Positions 45,092 to 57,047 of a DNA stretch of 64,000 nucleotides are shown here, piece after piece. Made by a program: the position numbers and the translations under genes. Positions within the stretch are counted from its first letter, which is position 1, and the number at the start of each line of letters is the position of its first letter. Source of the DNA: Adiantum capillus-veneris. Taxonomy: Eukaryota; Streptophyta; Polypodiopsida; Polypodiales; Pteridaceae. The notes beneath the pieces were generated by a model. That model had not been told where the DNA came from, did not search any database, and worked only from the letters and a program-made list of their open reading frames with translations. The DNA lies in the NCBI GenBank assembly GCA_014529385.2, contig CM043948.1, positions 26,787,768-26,851,767 of the forward strand, read 5' to 3'.

Positions 45092-47373
45092 TCACTTTTT
45101 GCAACATTGTATGCAATAAGCTTCAACTGGCTTGATGTTTTTGTCAGGCTCTAGGCATTCATTTTTCCAATGATCATCTGCACCACAATTATGGCAATTT
45201 CTCGTTCTTGGCTTAGTCATGGGTCTTACCATAGGAGGTCTAACACCTTGATTAGCCACATAGTACATTGGTGCAAGATCTGGTGGATTATAAGTCACAG
45301 GTTCTTCCATTTGTGGCGGATATTAATTGTACCAATCTCCTTCCACCATTAATGTAGATTGACTAGGCTCAACATAGGGTGTAATATGCACTAGTGCTTG
45401 TTCATCTATGACTCCCTCTTGGTGCATGTACTTTACAGACACTGCATTATGTCCCGGGTATGGAGGTTGTTGAACCAACACGGGTTGAGGTCTTTCCATA
45501 CGCATCGGTGGTGTTTGAGCTGGTGCCATGTTAGGTTGGCATGTGTACATGTGATTTCCTTGTGGCCTCATGGACACATACTAAACATTCCCATCATACT
45601 TTGGTTGGTAATAGCACTCATTGGTCTCATGGTTGGTCCATTTACCCTCAATTGCACACCATTTTTGCGATCTAATTGGTTGTCCTTGTTGAGGTATCCC
45701 TTGTTTTGGTCCTCTCATAGTTGCTTTTTGCATGCTATTCATCATGTCATTCATCCTTTTGAGCATGTCTTCTATGGCTGAAAGTGGTGTTGTAGTAGCC
45801 GTTTCCACTTGTACTCGTTTAGTGGATACTGTTTTCTCACTTTGGTTATCCTTAGGGACATCTTCTTCATTGAAAATATCACAATTGTCTCCTAAGTTAA
45901 TAGCATCTGACACACACTCTTCTAGGGTTGTATGCTTCTTGCTATATAGTACAGCATGAAGTTCTTTGTTTAGCAATTCCTCTAGAAACAATGATACTAG
46001 TCGTTCGTTTGCATGTATCTCTAGCTATGGACATCTGGCAATGTATTGTTTCATTCGAGTTGCACAATTCCTAACAGACTCACCTTGTTTCTGTTTAAGC
46101 TGTAGATTTGAGCTATTGTATTGTGTTTGATCCACGTTTTGGAACAAGGAGCTACAAATCCTTGAGCTAATGGGTTCAAGTCCATGATTGATCTTGGTGG
46201 AATGTTTTGGAACCATGTTAATGCTTTTCCTTCTAATGTCATTTCAAACCCCTGGAATTGAGTATGGAAGTCGAATATGTGTTCTGCTCTTAGCACTTGG
46301 TTAAAGCTTGCTAAGTGGTCATATGGATCCCCAGATCCACTAAATTTTTTGACCCATTTTTTTAAATTAGCTGGTCTGACACGTCTATTTGGTTCAACTC
46401 TAGGTCTTCTGGCAGTTGATCCTGTTCGAGTTCTTCAAACCAATCTGTTGGAAATTGTGACTCATGTAGCCCTGGACTGGCTTTAGTGTCACCCGGTTTT
46501 CTTTGTGATGAGTTGGTTTCCGGTTTCTTAACATTACTCTCAGAAGATCTCTCATGGTGTTCATCTCTTGGAATCGTTTCTGTTCCTTGGCCCAATATCC
46601 AATCTCTTATGGAGTACCCTTGGTATTTGGTTTGCTCTACCTCCTCAAGAGTCATCATAAAATAGCAAAGTTGTTGTTATAATAATCCCTAAACACGTAG
46701 GTTAGTAGATATGCTAATCCCTTATCTTTGATCTTGAAGATATAGATGATCTTCATGGGCGTTAGTTGTCCTAATTTGGCATGGAAAGTCCACAAAAGAT
46801 CTTTTACATTTCTATCCTCCCAACCAACAATAGACTCCGATCCTAGGATTATCTGTACTAAGCCGTTTCAAAGGCTTCAAATCAACTTGATCATATCCCT
46901 TGAATTCTAAAGTTGGTGGTCCTTCTTTTGATGCCATATATCGAATTATGGTGTTTACTTCTAACCCCCATTTCTCTATCACGTCAAGGTTTTTGACTTG
47001 TAAATACTGAGTTCCTTTCTACCCATGTACATTTTTCCTTGTTTGTTTGCCATGATCTCCTCTTCGATCTCAATACCATGGCCATCAATGCAAATAACAT
47101 ACTCTTTGTTAGGATCCAGGTAAACCTGAGGTCCATGGTGATTAGTCTTATAAAATGAGACTATATGCTTATATAGCGCACTGTTGTTCTGGTTTTTGAG
47201 TGAGTCGAGTAAGAAGAAATTTCAGATGTTGAATCTGCGAAAGTGTCTGAGACTTCTTCAAGGATAGTGTGCAAAGAATTGCCTTGATTCACACTTTTTT
47301 CAGTGGATACTCTAATGGAGGTTTCTCCAAATATGCCTTGATTTCCTAGTACACGACCAGATCTAAGGTTCAT
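45092..47373 (-). pseudogene. Gypsy gag with CCHC zinc knuckle
   Basis: MNLRSGRVLG at 47373 resembles the start of Tat-type gag proteins. MTLEEVEQTKYQGYSIRD (46658) and FQGFEMTLEGKALTWFQNIP, then LNPLAQGFVAP and KQGESVRNCATRMKQYI, form the retrotransposon gag capsid pattern. CHNCGADDHWKNEC at about 45210 is a CCHC knuckle (C-x2-C-x4-H-x4-C). At least three frameshifts or stops split it, and 46680-47160 has no open frame. Confidence 0.75.
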
Positions 47374-50300
47374 AAATACTTGTGGAGCCCTGGATAGAGT
47401 ACTTACCGTCGGATTGACTTGTTGTCAATTTCCACTTGACTTGATTGCAACTTCTGTCAAGCTGCCGATTCCTTGTCTGCAACCTGATTCCTGTATCAAT
47501 TTTGATCAAGTTAGCTATTCTTTCACAAAGATTGTATAGTTTTTGCTAACTATTGTGATTGATCTATGTGTATCACTTCAAATTGAGCTATGAGAGTTAG
47601 CAATTGAGATTTTCAGATTCGACTTTGGCAAAAATTGAAAGGATTATTCTACAACCTGGAAACTGAGTGAACATGTACCAATTTGGATCTGATTGAGCCC
47701 AAAATTGCCCGATGTCTTTGTATTATGCTGTTCTAACACTGTACAAGTTCAAAAGTCAAAATTGGTGACTCTGTGTAGCAGTAGTAAATAATAGCGATTA
47801 TTTACTTGTACACCTTTTGGCTTGGTTTGCCAAGTATACAACCTGTTAAGGTACCTAGACAAGTTTCACTAAGTTTGGACAAAATATTTTCAAGTTTAGC
47901 AGTTGTTTGTGTCCGCAGACTTGGTTGTCAAGAATCTGGCTTAAGTGTCACTTTTGTGATCCAAATTTCACCAAAATTGACTTGTGTGGTCTACTTGATA
48001 TACTTGACCTTGTGGTATACTCAAATGTGCAAGATTGTCAATTTTTATAGCAGATGTAAATAGTCGCGATTATTTACTCTACCTAAGTATTTGCAATTTT
48101 TGTCCCAATCTTGACAGAGATCTGTTAAACACCTCAACTTAAGGTCTCTAGCCAAGTTTAATCAAGTTTGGACAATTTTTTGGTCAAATGGTCATCAATT
48201 TTCTATCCGCAGATTGACTTTGCAAATTTGTTCACAATTTTCAATCCAATGATCCGAATTTGGTTTGTGAGCCTATTACAACATGGTTAACACTAGAATG
48301 GTAACCTAACAGGACATAAAAGTGTCCTTTCAGGGTTTTGGAAAAAAATTCGAAAACCATAGTAGATCCACTCATTTTGAAAAATCCTTTCATGAGCTTA
48401 TAGTTCAATAACTACTACATATGGAAAAAATGAGAAACTTGTAATTTTTCTCATCCCTTGGTCACTACAAGCCTCCAAAGTTGATGGACCAGTGCATTTT
48501 GCCCAAAATAGCAATTTCTTACGGTTGATTGCATATAAATAAGAGTGGATATTTTTTGTAGGACATGAGATAAAATGCCCCGTTAACTTCAATGGGTTGG
48601 TGACCAAAACATATGGTTTCTTTTACCTCACAATTTTTTTTTGGGCAAAAAAAATAGGTACAAAAAAGTTGCATTTTTGCCATTCTGCGGACCTATCATC
48701 AAAGTTTCTATAGTCACGCTCAATACAGATACTATATACATGTTTTCTTAGTTCCCTTTGGGCCTCTAGATTCAAAAGGAGCCATGGAGCATGTCAAAAG
48801 GATAATGGATCTCTTACAATTGGAACCTTGGGGGCAATGATAAAGTGCTAAATACAGCAAACATGAAAAAACTGGGTTTAGCATTATGACCTCTAGAAAC
48901 CCATAGAAACTACTCAATATCTAGCCAAGTTTGTAGTCTATGATTAGATATGGTCACTACCTAAAAAATACACACAATTGGCCTAAGAAACTAGCAATAT
49001 TGAGAAAGTTATACTTGCTACTCTAAAATGTATCGTATTCTTCAACAAAATCAAAAAACTCAACCATCATCATATACTATGCTATATAGCATATTAGGTC
49101 CCCCAAAACTCAAGGAAGATTAGCTTTATGGTATACATTACACTTACACAATCAAAATTGAATTTGGATATCAAGAAAGCCACCAAAAAAATCATAAAAG
49201 TGCTAATTTTGGCCAAAAAACACGATTATGCAATTCTTGTAAATTGGTCATAACTTTCAATTTTAACACTTAGCTCTCTCTACAAGCATCAAAGAATTTA
49301 GCTCTCCCTACAAGCATCAAAGCATGTTGAGAACTATGAAGGCCTAACCTCTAGCCATCTAAACCTCACAACCATGAAGTTTAGAGTGGTATAGTTGCCA
49401 AAAATTCAAAAAAAGCCAAAACAGGACCCATTTTTTCACACAGTTTAGGTTCAAAAATGTTGTGCAAGAGTAAGGTTAATGGTGATATCGATACTCAAAA
49501 AAAATGCTAAGGTTTTTTCAGCTCATAAGGCAACTTTGTGGATATATAGCACCTAGAAATTCATTTTCGTACTCTTCAAATAATTCAAGAAAAATGGTCA
49601 CTTAACAGGACACAAAAGTGTCCAAGGACATAAAAGTGTCCTGTTACCGTTCTAGTGTTAAACTAGTGGTATGCAAACTTAGTCAAAAAAGTTAAAAAAT
49701 AGGACATATGCAAGTAATCGCGATTGTTTACTAATGGCAGCTTTTTGCATCTTTTTGGTCAAATGAGCATGTACACATGTCTATCACATCAATATAAGCC
49801 TATGAAACAAATTTCATCAAGTTTGGACAAATTTTTCTCCAATTTTCACTCAAGTTCTCGAAAGTCAGTACAAACTTTAGTTTTTACTGAGTTTTTTGCC
49901 AGTTTGGTGATCCAAATTCAATGTGCCTTTACAAAAGTTGTTTGTACACATACAGTGAGTCACTGGTATCAACCTTGGTCAATTTTGAGCTGAAACTAAA
50001 TAATCGCAATTACTTACTTCAGGCTTGAAATGAACTTTTTTTGCACTTTTTCAATGGACAATCTTTTCATAAGTTATTTTAAGCCTATGAATCAATTCAG
50101 AACTTCATTTGGCCTAAAATGTCAAGAAAAAGTAAATAATCTGAGGTTTTGCAAACTCTTAAAATTTTTATTTGAATGTGTCCTTGAGCTTACCCACTAG
50201 TTCATGTAACTTTTAAGCATACTCTCCAGCCGGATTGAGTGGTTTGGAGTCTTTTCGTGCTATTTCTAGCCGTAGACCTGAAATTCTCCACTTCAAATAA

Positions 50301-50687
50301 CACCTTACAATGATTCTTTTGGAGAGAGCAATGTTTTGAAATTCACTTCGGATCCTACCTACCCTACTCCTAAGTTCTAATGCAATGGGGTTATGGAAAG
50401 TGTCCACAAACACTCGTTTTCTTGTTTTCTATGGTTTCCTGAGCATTGATCTTAAGACTTGTCTCTCTTATCAATCATTCTCAAAATCCTAATCTAGTTC
50501 TACAATCCTACAATCCTAAAGGCACTCGACAAGTACAACTTACCTCCAAGCTACCTCTACACAGCAAAAGATGAAAATCTTTAGCTATGTGGTTTCTAAA
50601 AGAAAGTTTTTACTCTAGGAGATCCTAGAGGAAGTTAAAGGATAAATTCACAAGACGCTCATGTTTTTTCCTAGATTAGGTCTCTTT
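47374..50687. other. Repetitive untranslated leader of the gypsy element
   Basis: About 2 kb, excluding a 1.37-kb inserted TIR element, of diverged units of about 270-290 bp. Each carries a near-palindrome of the type GTAAATAATCGCGATTAT (47782, 48055, 49712, 49996, 50130). No ORF is of interest. Confidence 0.7.
48291..49657. mobile_element. 1.37-kb nonautonomous TIR element flanked by TTAA
   Basis: Left end CACTAGAATGGTAAC, followed shortly by CAGGACATAAAAGTGTCC. The right end in reverse complement is CACTAGAACGGTAACAGGAC. TTAA stands at 48287-48290 and 49658-49661. Excision restores a leader-repeat unit like the neighbour at 48000-48070 (GGTATACTCAAATG / GGTATGCAAACTT). No transposase is encoded. 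TTAA duplications are typical of piggyBac and Kolobok elements, while the CACTA terminus recalls CACTA elements, whose duplications are 3 bp. Assignment is open. Confidence 0.75.
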
Positions 50688-50708
50688 GATCCGGGAAACG
50701 GCGCCAAA
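50688..50708 (-). other. Primer-binding site of the gypsy element
   Basis: Minus strand TTTGGCGCCGTTTCCCGG directly after the LTR terminus. It closely resembles the TGGCGCCGTTGCC primer site of Athila/Tat-type plant elements. Confidence 0.8.
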
Positions 50709-51073
50709 TGTGGGACAGGTGTCTAACCTCACTCCTATCTTATTGCAGATTTAGCGAAAACCACGATTAAATTGTCAATCCATGGGACGAAGTTGACTCG
50801 ACTAGTGCATAGAGGCTACAAGAGGTTTTCAATCTCTCAGAAAACAACTAACAACTTGCATCTAACTCAAGCTACACTCAAGTGGCTAAATCACCAAAAG
50901 CCAATCGCTCATCGGCAAACAAATCACATCCATTACAACATCAAATGACATCCAAACGTAAGGAAACTTCTAGGACATGTTTATAAGACCTAAGCACACA
51001 TGCTTATGGTCTCAAATATCACTTTAGATAAAGTGAAAAATCGCAATTATTAATAGCAGTGGATTTTTGACCT
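50709..51073 (-). repeat. 5' LTR of the gypsy element, truncated
   Basis: 365 bp matching 29043-29408. The match stops abruptly at 51073 and a copia coding frame begins at 51075. The missing 555 bp would include the LTR promoter region. Confidence 0.85.
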
Positions 51074-51074
51074 T

Positions 51075-51640
51075 GATATATTTGAGGAAGTTTATGTAAC
51101 GCAGCCTCACGGTTTAGTCAAGAAAGGACAAGAGGATAAAGTGTATAGATGTAAGAAAGATTTGTATGGGTTGAAGCATGCTCCTTATGCTTGGTATGAG
51201 AAAGCTAATACTCATTTGGTCAAATAAGGCTTTCGTAATAGTCCAACTGAAAGCACATTGTATGTAAAGCGTGAGGGCAATGTACTTCTCATTGTCGTTC
51301 TCTATGTGGATGATTTGCTGATCACTAGACCAAATGAAAGACATATTGTTGAATTTAAATCTTATATGAATGTTACTTTCAAGATGAAATATTTGGGGTT
51401 GTTGCATCATTACTTGGGCATACAGTTAAGATTGCAGACCTATTGCCACTCCCATGGAAACAGGTTTGAAATTGAGTCTTCATGATGTTGGTGATCCTGC
51501 CAATGTCACTCTTTACCAAATTTCTATTGGATGCCTCATTTACGTATGCAACATGAGGCCAGATATTTAGTTTGCAGTCTCATAGGTCAGCAAATTTATA
51601 CAAAGCCTTCTCTACTTAAGTGGCACTTTACATCTTGGCT
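51075..51640 (+). pseudogene. Ty1/copia reverse transcriptase fragment
   Basis: DIFEEVYVTQPHGLVKKGQE, YRCKKDLYGLKHAPYAWYEK and VLLIVVLYVDDLLITRPNE (catalytic YVDD), then FKMKYLGLLHHYLGIQ, are standard copia RT blocks. One stop (TAA near 51226) breaks it. It starts mid-domain at the gypsy LTR border and ends without RNase H. Confidence 0.85.
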
Positions 51641-52821
51641 TATTTTATCCAAAGGGGGGGATCATTGCTGTCAAATTTACATGCTTTTTTAAACTCGGAT
51701 TCGGTTGGTTATTTTGACACATAAGTGTCCACGAGTGGTTTTTGTTTCATGCTCGACATTTCATGCATATCATGATTGAGTAAGAAGAAACCTGCTGTGG
51801 CCACTTCCAGTTGTGAGGCCAAAACCTACTCTGTAGATTGTGCAAACTTTTTCCATAGCCTCGAGCTCAAAGTGTAATATAGAGAAGTCGAGGCTAATCT
51901 CCCTATCAAAAAATTACTCCTTTGACCCTTCTGACTGGACAGTGGAGATTGTCTCAAAAAAAAATATCTCCATGCACCTTGGAGCCCCCTTGTGGGTGGA
52001 TTTAACTCAGAAACAAAGATTTCAATGGCCTTGTAAGGATCCCTAGTTTTAAGGGATTAAGGCTGAAAAATGTGTGTGGTTTAGGAGACAAGGCCATTGA
52101 ATGAGGGTATTCTCATAGGTTTTTTTTAAGGCTATCATAGGCTTTTTGTAGGTTGAAATAGAGACTAAGGGAGAATAGGTACATTCTCTCTCTACCCAAA
52201 AGAGTGGTGGTCCTTACGCCAATAAATACCCTCCCCCCTTTCTTTTGTCACATCATCAAGGGCGTCTATAGCCTCAGCCCAAAAAAAACACTTTTTTCAA
52301 AAAAAATCAAAAAAACCTCACTTTTACTCAAAACTTCTCCCCAACCTATATATATGCTCAAAAATCAAATTTCTCTCTCAAAATCTCACAGCTAGACCTG
52401 CAAAATATGAAACTTCTCACCCTTTTTTATTTCCCTCCAAAATCACTCCTCTCTCTCTCACTCCTTTCTGTCTCTTCTCTTTCCTACTTTTCAGTACACA
52501 CTCTACCTTCTTCCCTCTCTCACTCCTCTCCCTCCCTGTTCTCTCTCTTACTTTTCAGCACACACACTTTCTCCTTCCCTCTCTTTGTTGCAGGTCCACT
52601 CCATAGCTTTGTTGTAGCTCTCCCCCCCATGGCTCTCCACTCCATAGCTTCCTCCTTCCCTCTTTTTGTTGTTGCAGGTCCACTCCATAGCTTTGCTATA
52701 GTTCACCCCCCCCCCCCCCCCCCCCCCACCCCATGGCTCTCCACTCCATAGAAAGCGATTGTCCACTATTGTAAGAGATTGTGACTATTGGAGTTGATAG
52801 TGCACAATGGTCTTTGCATCA
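51641..52821. other. No gene recognised; possible copia 3' LTR and poly-C tract
   Basis: AAAGGGGGGGATCAT at about 51652 could be a polypurine tract, with TGCTGTCAAATT starting an LTR, but no partner LTR exists in the window. 52430-52750 is pyrimidine-rich with a C tract at about 52707-52729. The block CAGGTCCACTCCATAGCTTTG is duplicated near 52591 and 52675. Confidence 0.4.
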
Positions 52822-52824
52822 ATG

Positions 52825-55263
52825 TCAACTTCTTTCCCATACCACTAGTGGATTGCGCGAAAGGATCTTTCATGCGGAGGAGTAAGTGAAAACTCTTAAG
52901 ATACAGGTGGAAGAGAAGGATGCTAAGATTGCGAAGCTTGAAGATAAGATCCTGCATCTTAAAAAGATGCCCTTAGGTGCAAGGGAACATAAGAGGAGCT
53001 TCAATGCCAAAGAGACTTTAGACCCTGAAGGTGGTGCTAGAAAAAGAAGGGTTACACCTACAAGTTACATTTTGCTACGCTCCAATCTATGGTTCTGTGG
53101 TAATGTTTTTGTCCATTCTTGTAGGAATTTTGTAATAATGTTTTCGTTCAATCTTGTAGGAATTTTATCCAAGAGCTCTGTGGTGGTCACAGCCAGGAGG
53201 ATTGCATCCATTTGTTAAGTTTGTGCATCAAGAAATCGGATGTCGTAGCCCTTTTACGAGCACCAAATGCAGAACATTTAAACAATGCTGTCACAAAGGA
53301 GGTGATGCAAAAGTTTTCAAATCTTGTGAGCGATGTTGATGTAAAGAAGGCTTGTGATGAAGTTGGAACTAGTACTAAGGGATATATTTCCTTATATGGT
53401 CTCCTTAAGGATGCTTCAAGGGAAAGAGGAATTACTGAGAATGTTTTTCCTATACCACTTAAGGTCAATCTTGCTAAGAAGGCCTCGAACAAAGATATGT
53501 ACTTTCAAATAAGAGGCTATTTGCACATAGAGGAGATAATGCCTTCATTTATCTTTACCAAGCAGTCCAAAGGAGTTATGAAACGTACCAATGCAAGCGT
53601 AGGTGTAGACATGGTGGACAAGGGATTTCCTAACTCAATGTTAAATAATATTTTTGTTGATTTGAGAAGGCTTCAAATGGCAATGATACATTTTTATGGT
53701 GTACCACCTAACGGTGAGGCTACAATAATGCAGTCTTTTTGTTTTCAATTATGGTTTTTCTTATGTTTTTCTGGACATTTTTCAATGCTAGGCTCAAAGT
53801 TGGTGTTTGTGCTCAAGCTAGACGAGTATCAGATTGTGAAAAAACGAAGATTAGAAAGGATAAGTATTACTCTCATGAATGAGGCATTATTTCATGCAAA
53901 ACATACAACTATGAACGAGGATTGTGCACCATCTTTTAGTGTGCATTCGGAGAAAGAAATTTGGTGGATTGGTGCTATTGAGGTTCCCAAGGAGACCCAT
54001 GGGGTTCTTGCTTGGATTTTTGAACGCGTCCGTGGATAAAAGATGTCATTAAGGCATTACTAGCTGGGGAAAAACTTCAAGTATACGGCATAGGGGAGTT
54101 TGAAGTTGACTGGCACTTAGGTGGCAATTTGAAAACAATTAAGTGCATTCTAGGGTGCAAACAAGGGGCAGGATCTCTGTATCCTTTTCCATTTTGCGTT
54201 AAGGGCTATAAGGGGAATGCACGCAAGATCGCAATGGTCGACGAAACAAAGGAAGATGACAATTCACAAACTACATGTGTGTGGGAGCATTCGGTTCTAC
54301 GATTTCCTATGCTGGAGGAGCCCAATTGTGCCGCAAAATACAGTGAATGGGACCCTATAATTAACTTCCCTCTCAAAAATGTGCATTTTTGCACACTTCA
54401 TGCTTTTATGCGCATCTTTGACTGTTTATTAAAACTTCAAATTGATTATGCCTTTACAATGAAGCCTGCGGAGAGGTCGTTTGATGCTATCTCAAAAGTG
54501 GAAGGGATCTTAAATTCAATAGGTTGTCATGGGACCAACACCTCCATTGTTGCACAGAAGAACAATGCAAGCACTCAGGAAGTGGCCCAACCAGTGTCCA
54601 TGAGCGGACTAAAGGCAAGGCATTTTTTGAAGAGGGTTTTGGTCCAAGGAAAGGGGTACACCCGTCGAAACATCAACATCTGAATCTGGATGGGAGTTGT
54701 GGAAGGATCTCTGCAAGTATACAACAGAAAATGATAGCAATGCAAGTGTTGTGCTTAGCCGACAACATGTTTGGGTGGTATTCGACAAGATGATAAAGAT
54801 ACTACGACTTGCAAGCACAACCAGTGGGCAATGACAAGAATTCCAAAATCTGGTGGTGGAGTTCACAAAGGAATTCGTCACATTGCATGGGGTGAATCGA
54901 ACATTACACAATATACGGTGAGTGCTTGCTATTCCGACTTGGTTTGTACTATGCTTTAGTTTTGATCATTGATGTGTTGTGGCTTTTTGGGCAGCACACC
55001 TCTATGCCCATGGTGCATACTTTATGAACATGTATGGTTCATTGGATCTTTGGAGCACGCAAGGTATGGAGAAGTCACACTATGTCTACTTTAAGAATAC
55101 AAGACATGGAGGAGGTTTAGTGCGCTCATGCTATCTTCAAGAAATATTCAACTGGTTTTATTGCACCACCTTTGGATGCAAAGTGTCGATTGAACATGCA
55201 AGGTCATCGCGCTTGGCAAAAGAAACCCGTCAACTGGCCCATGTTCGTTCCTCAGAATGTTGA
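52825..55263 (+). pseudogene. Transposase-like gene of element B (TPase-B)
   Basis: The same domain order as the gene at 13497-10922. Coiled coil (KTLKIQVEEKDAKIAKLEDK, about 52889). An exon from 53160 reads FIQELCGGHSQEDCIHLLSL, then RLQMAMIHFYGVPPNG, an intron (53713-53791, GTGAGG...GCTAG) and SKLVFVLKLDEYQIVKKRRL, then EKEIWWIGAIEVPKE. After a frameshift near 54038: WIKDVIKALLAGE, GEFEVDWHLGGNLKTIKC, INFPLKNVHFCTLHAFMRIF and, past a second frameshift near 54660, ESGWELWKDLCKY. After an intron (54918-54994): SLDLWSTQGMEKSHYVYF and NTRHGGGLVR. The intron at 53713 is absent from copy A, while the 54918 intron is shared. Candidate acidic residues are in KLDE, FEVDWHL and QGMEK; where A has AGDLK, B has GGNLK. 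Inferred to be a DDE/RNase H-fold transposase, not verified. Confidence 0.6.
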
Positions 55264-55673
55264 AGACCCTCACAAGGTCCATCATGGCATGTAGTGTGGT
55301 GAATATCAAGGACTAGGGTTGGAAAAGTTTGTCTCAAGCGGTAGTAGTTGTATTTAGAATCTCAAGAGAATGGAAAATCTACTACATTTGGATGCTCAAG
55401 AGTTTGTATTGTTTGATTGTTCATGCAATTTTAGAAGTGTACGTTTCACTCTATGTGTTTGAATAGTTCTCCAATTTCATGTGGTTTTAAAATTTAAAAG
55501 ATTATTTTCTCGTGCTTTTAGCGTCTCTTTTCCACCATGTGAACCCGCCCTTATATGCCACCTTATATAAAGATGTAAACTCCCTCCCCCCCCCCCCCAT
55601 TCTCAAACACATAACACTCCTTCCCTCAACAAACACCACAAGCTCTACGAAGGCCCCCAAATGCTCTTTCACG
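55264..55673. other. Spacer between TPase-B and the histone gene
   Basis: 410 bp separate two same-strand genes. A C tract lies at about 55588-55600. A promoter for the histone gene should be here but is not identified. Confidence 0.4.
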
Positions 55674-56412
55674 ATGGCAAGGACAAAACAAACTGCAAAG
55701 AAGAACCCCAAGACCATTGAGACGCACAGAAAGCAGAAGATGCGTGCAAATTGACAACCCGAAGAGCTAGCTGACCCAGATCGAATAGAGATGGACATGT
55801 CCGATGAACGTCTGTTGTGGGAAGGGGAGGAAATCCCAGTGAACCATAGGGTGGGCAGGAAGACATTTCCAGGCCAAATGGGCCCGATGCCATTTGGCCC
55901 AGGTCACCCCACTATGGCCGACAAGTCACTGCCCAGAGGAATGGGTGCCATGCCTTCTGATCGGCCCAACAATGATGATCATAGCAGTGAAGATGAGGAT
56001 TATGATCCAGATGAAGATGCCCCTCAGCCACCTCCCAAGCGCCGTCGAAAGTCAAAATTCTACAGGAAGCCGTAAAGAGCAAAGCCACAAGGAGCTCAAA
56101 GGCCCCCACAATGCCGACCTCAAAAAACACGACGATTTTGACGAGCGTTTTGCTGAGATTTGACATTACCAAAAGACAACAGAACTGCTTGTTTTAGGAA
56201 ATTTACCTTTTACACGGACATGTAAAGAAGTGCTACAAAGTTACAACATAGAGCTTCAGATGTATGCAATTGCCCTTGAATCAATTCAGGAGGCTGCAGA
56301 GGCTTATTTGGTTAGTCTCTTTGAAGACACATTATTATGTGTTGTCCACGCCAAGCATGTAACAATCATGGCCAAGGACATGCAACTTGCACGTCGCCTA
56401 AGGCAGGACTGA
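55674..56412 (+). pseudogene. Histone H3-like of element B (canonical-type fold, interrupted tail)
   Basis: ATG at 55674 begins MARTKQTAKK, nearly identical to the H3 N-terminus. An acidic/Pro-rich insert of about 115 residues follows, with an in-frame TGA (55752-55754), the segments GPMPFGPGHPTM and SSEDEDYDPDEDAPQ, and a basic PPPKRRRKSKFYRK. After a frame change comes STGSRKEQSHKELK, which parallels the H3 tail STGGKAPRKQLATK. The fold reads FAEI, TGA (56161-56163), HYQKTTELL, NLPFTRTCKEVL, IALESIQEAAEAYLVSLFED and CVVHAKHVTIMAKDMQLARR. The second TGA falls exactly where H3 has Arg in REIR, so CGA to TGA is the simplest explanation. Loop 1 has canonical length, unlike copy A. It ends with TGA at 56410-56412 right after alpha-3, with no ULP1 attached. 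Confidence 0.8.
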
Positions 56413-57047
56413 TACCTCTGATGTCAAAACCTTTTTTTGTAACTAACTTTTGTATTGGAGTCAATTTACTTTGGAACCCTTGTACTGGATTCAAGCTTTC
56501 TTGAGAACTCAATGTATTTTCACTTTGCGACAAATACAATCCGTCTCTTTTTGTCTCTCTACGTTACCTTAATGTCCAATTTTAATGTCTATTTGTCTAC
56601 ATTTATTTTGTTCAATGGTTGAAGGTGAGATGCTAATTAGTTATACAAAAGGCTAATCAACTGGCAACCAAAGCTAAATAATTTTTTTGTTTGACTTGAA
56701 ATTGTCCATTAGGTAAAGTTTTTGCTTTGTATTTGCCAAAAACTTGCAAAGCTTGACAAATTTGTGTTGTCCACAAGATAGCGAGAATTGGCCAGACAAC
56801 AGTCTTGCAGGGCCAAGTCTCGCTGCCTTGTGGACACATTGAAAATTGCATGAAATGTCGTTTTCAGGGCACAACTAGTACCAAAAAAGCTATTATATGC
56901 AATTTTTTGGACAAATTTTTTTCAATGTATAAAATCAACTTTCAAACAGTTTGCCTTGTCACTGAACATGAACAAAACAGTAAATTTAACTTTGCAAAGA
57001 CCATGGAGAAGAGAGATAATTTTCATTTAAAAGCTTGTACATCTGGT
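56413..57047. other. No gene recognised; convergent spacer in element B
   Basis: AT-rich sequence between the 3' ends of the histone and gene 3. Confidence 0.5.

Larger units (their letters stand above)
29043..51073 (-). mobile_element. Large Ty3/gypsy retrotransposon, minus strand, chimeric and nested
   Basis: Near-identical LTR sequence at 29043-29408 and 50709-51073 in direct orientation bounds the element. Reading on the minus strand: PBS at 50708-50688 beside the right LTR, a repetitive leader, gag, protease, a first RT, a second RT with RNase H and integrase, a 3' ORF, a polypurine tract at about 29978-29963 and the left LTR. The second RNase H of archaeal type indicates the Tat/Ogre-like lineage of land plants. 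It is interrupted by a TRIM element (37585-40387) and a TIR element (48291-49657). Many stops and frameshifts make it inactive. Without the insertions it is about 18 kb. Confidence 0.85.
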
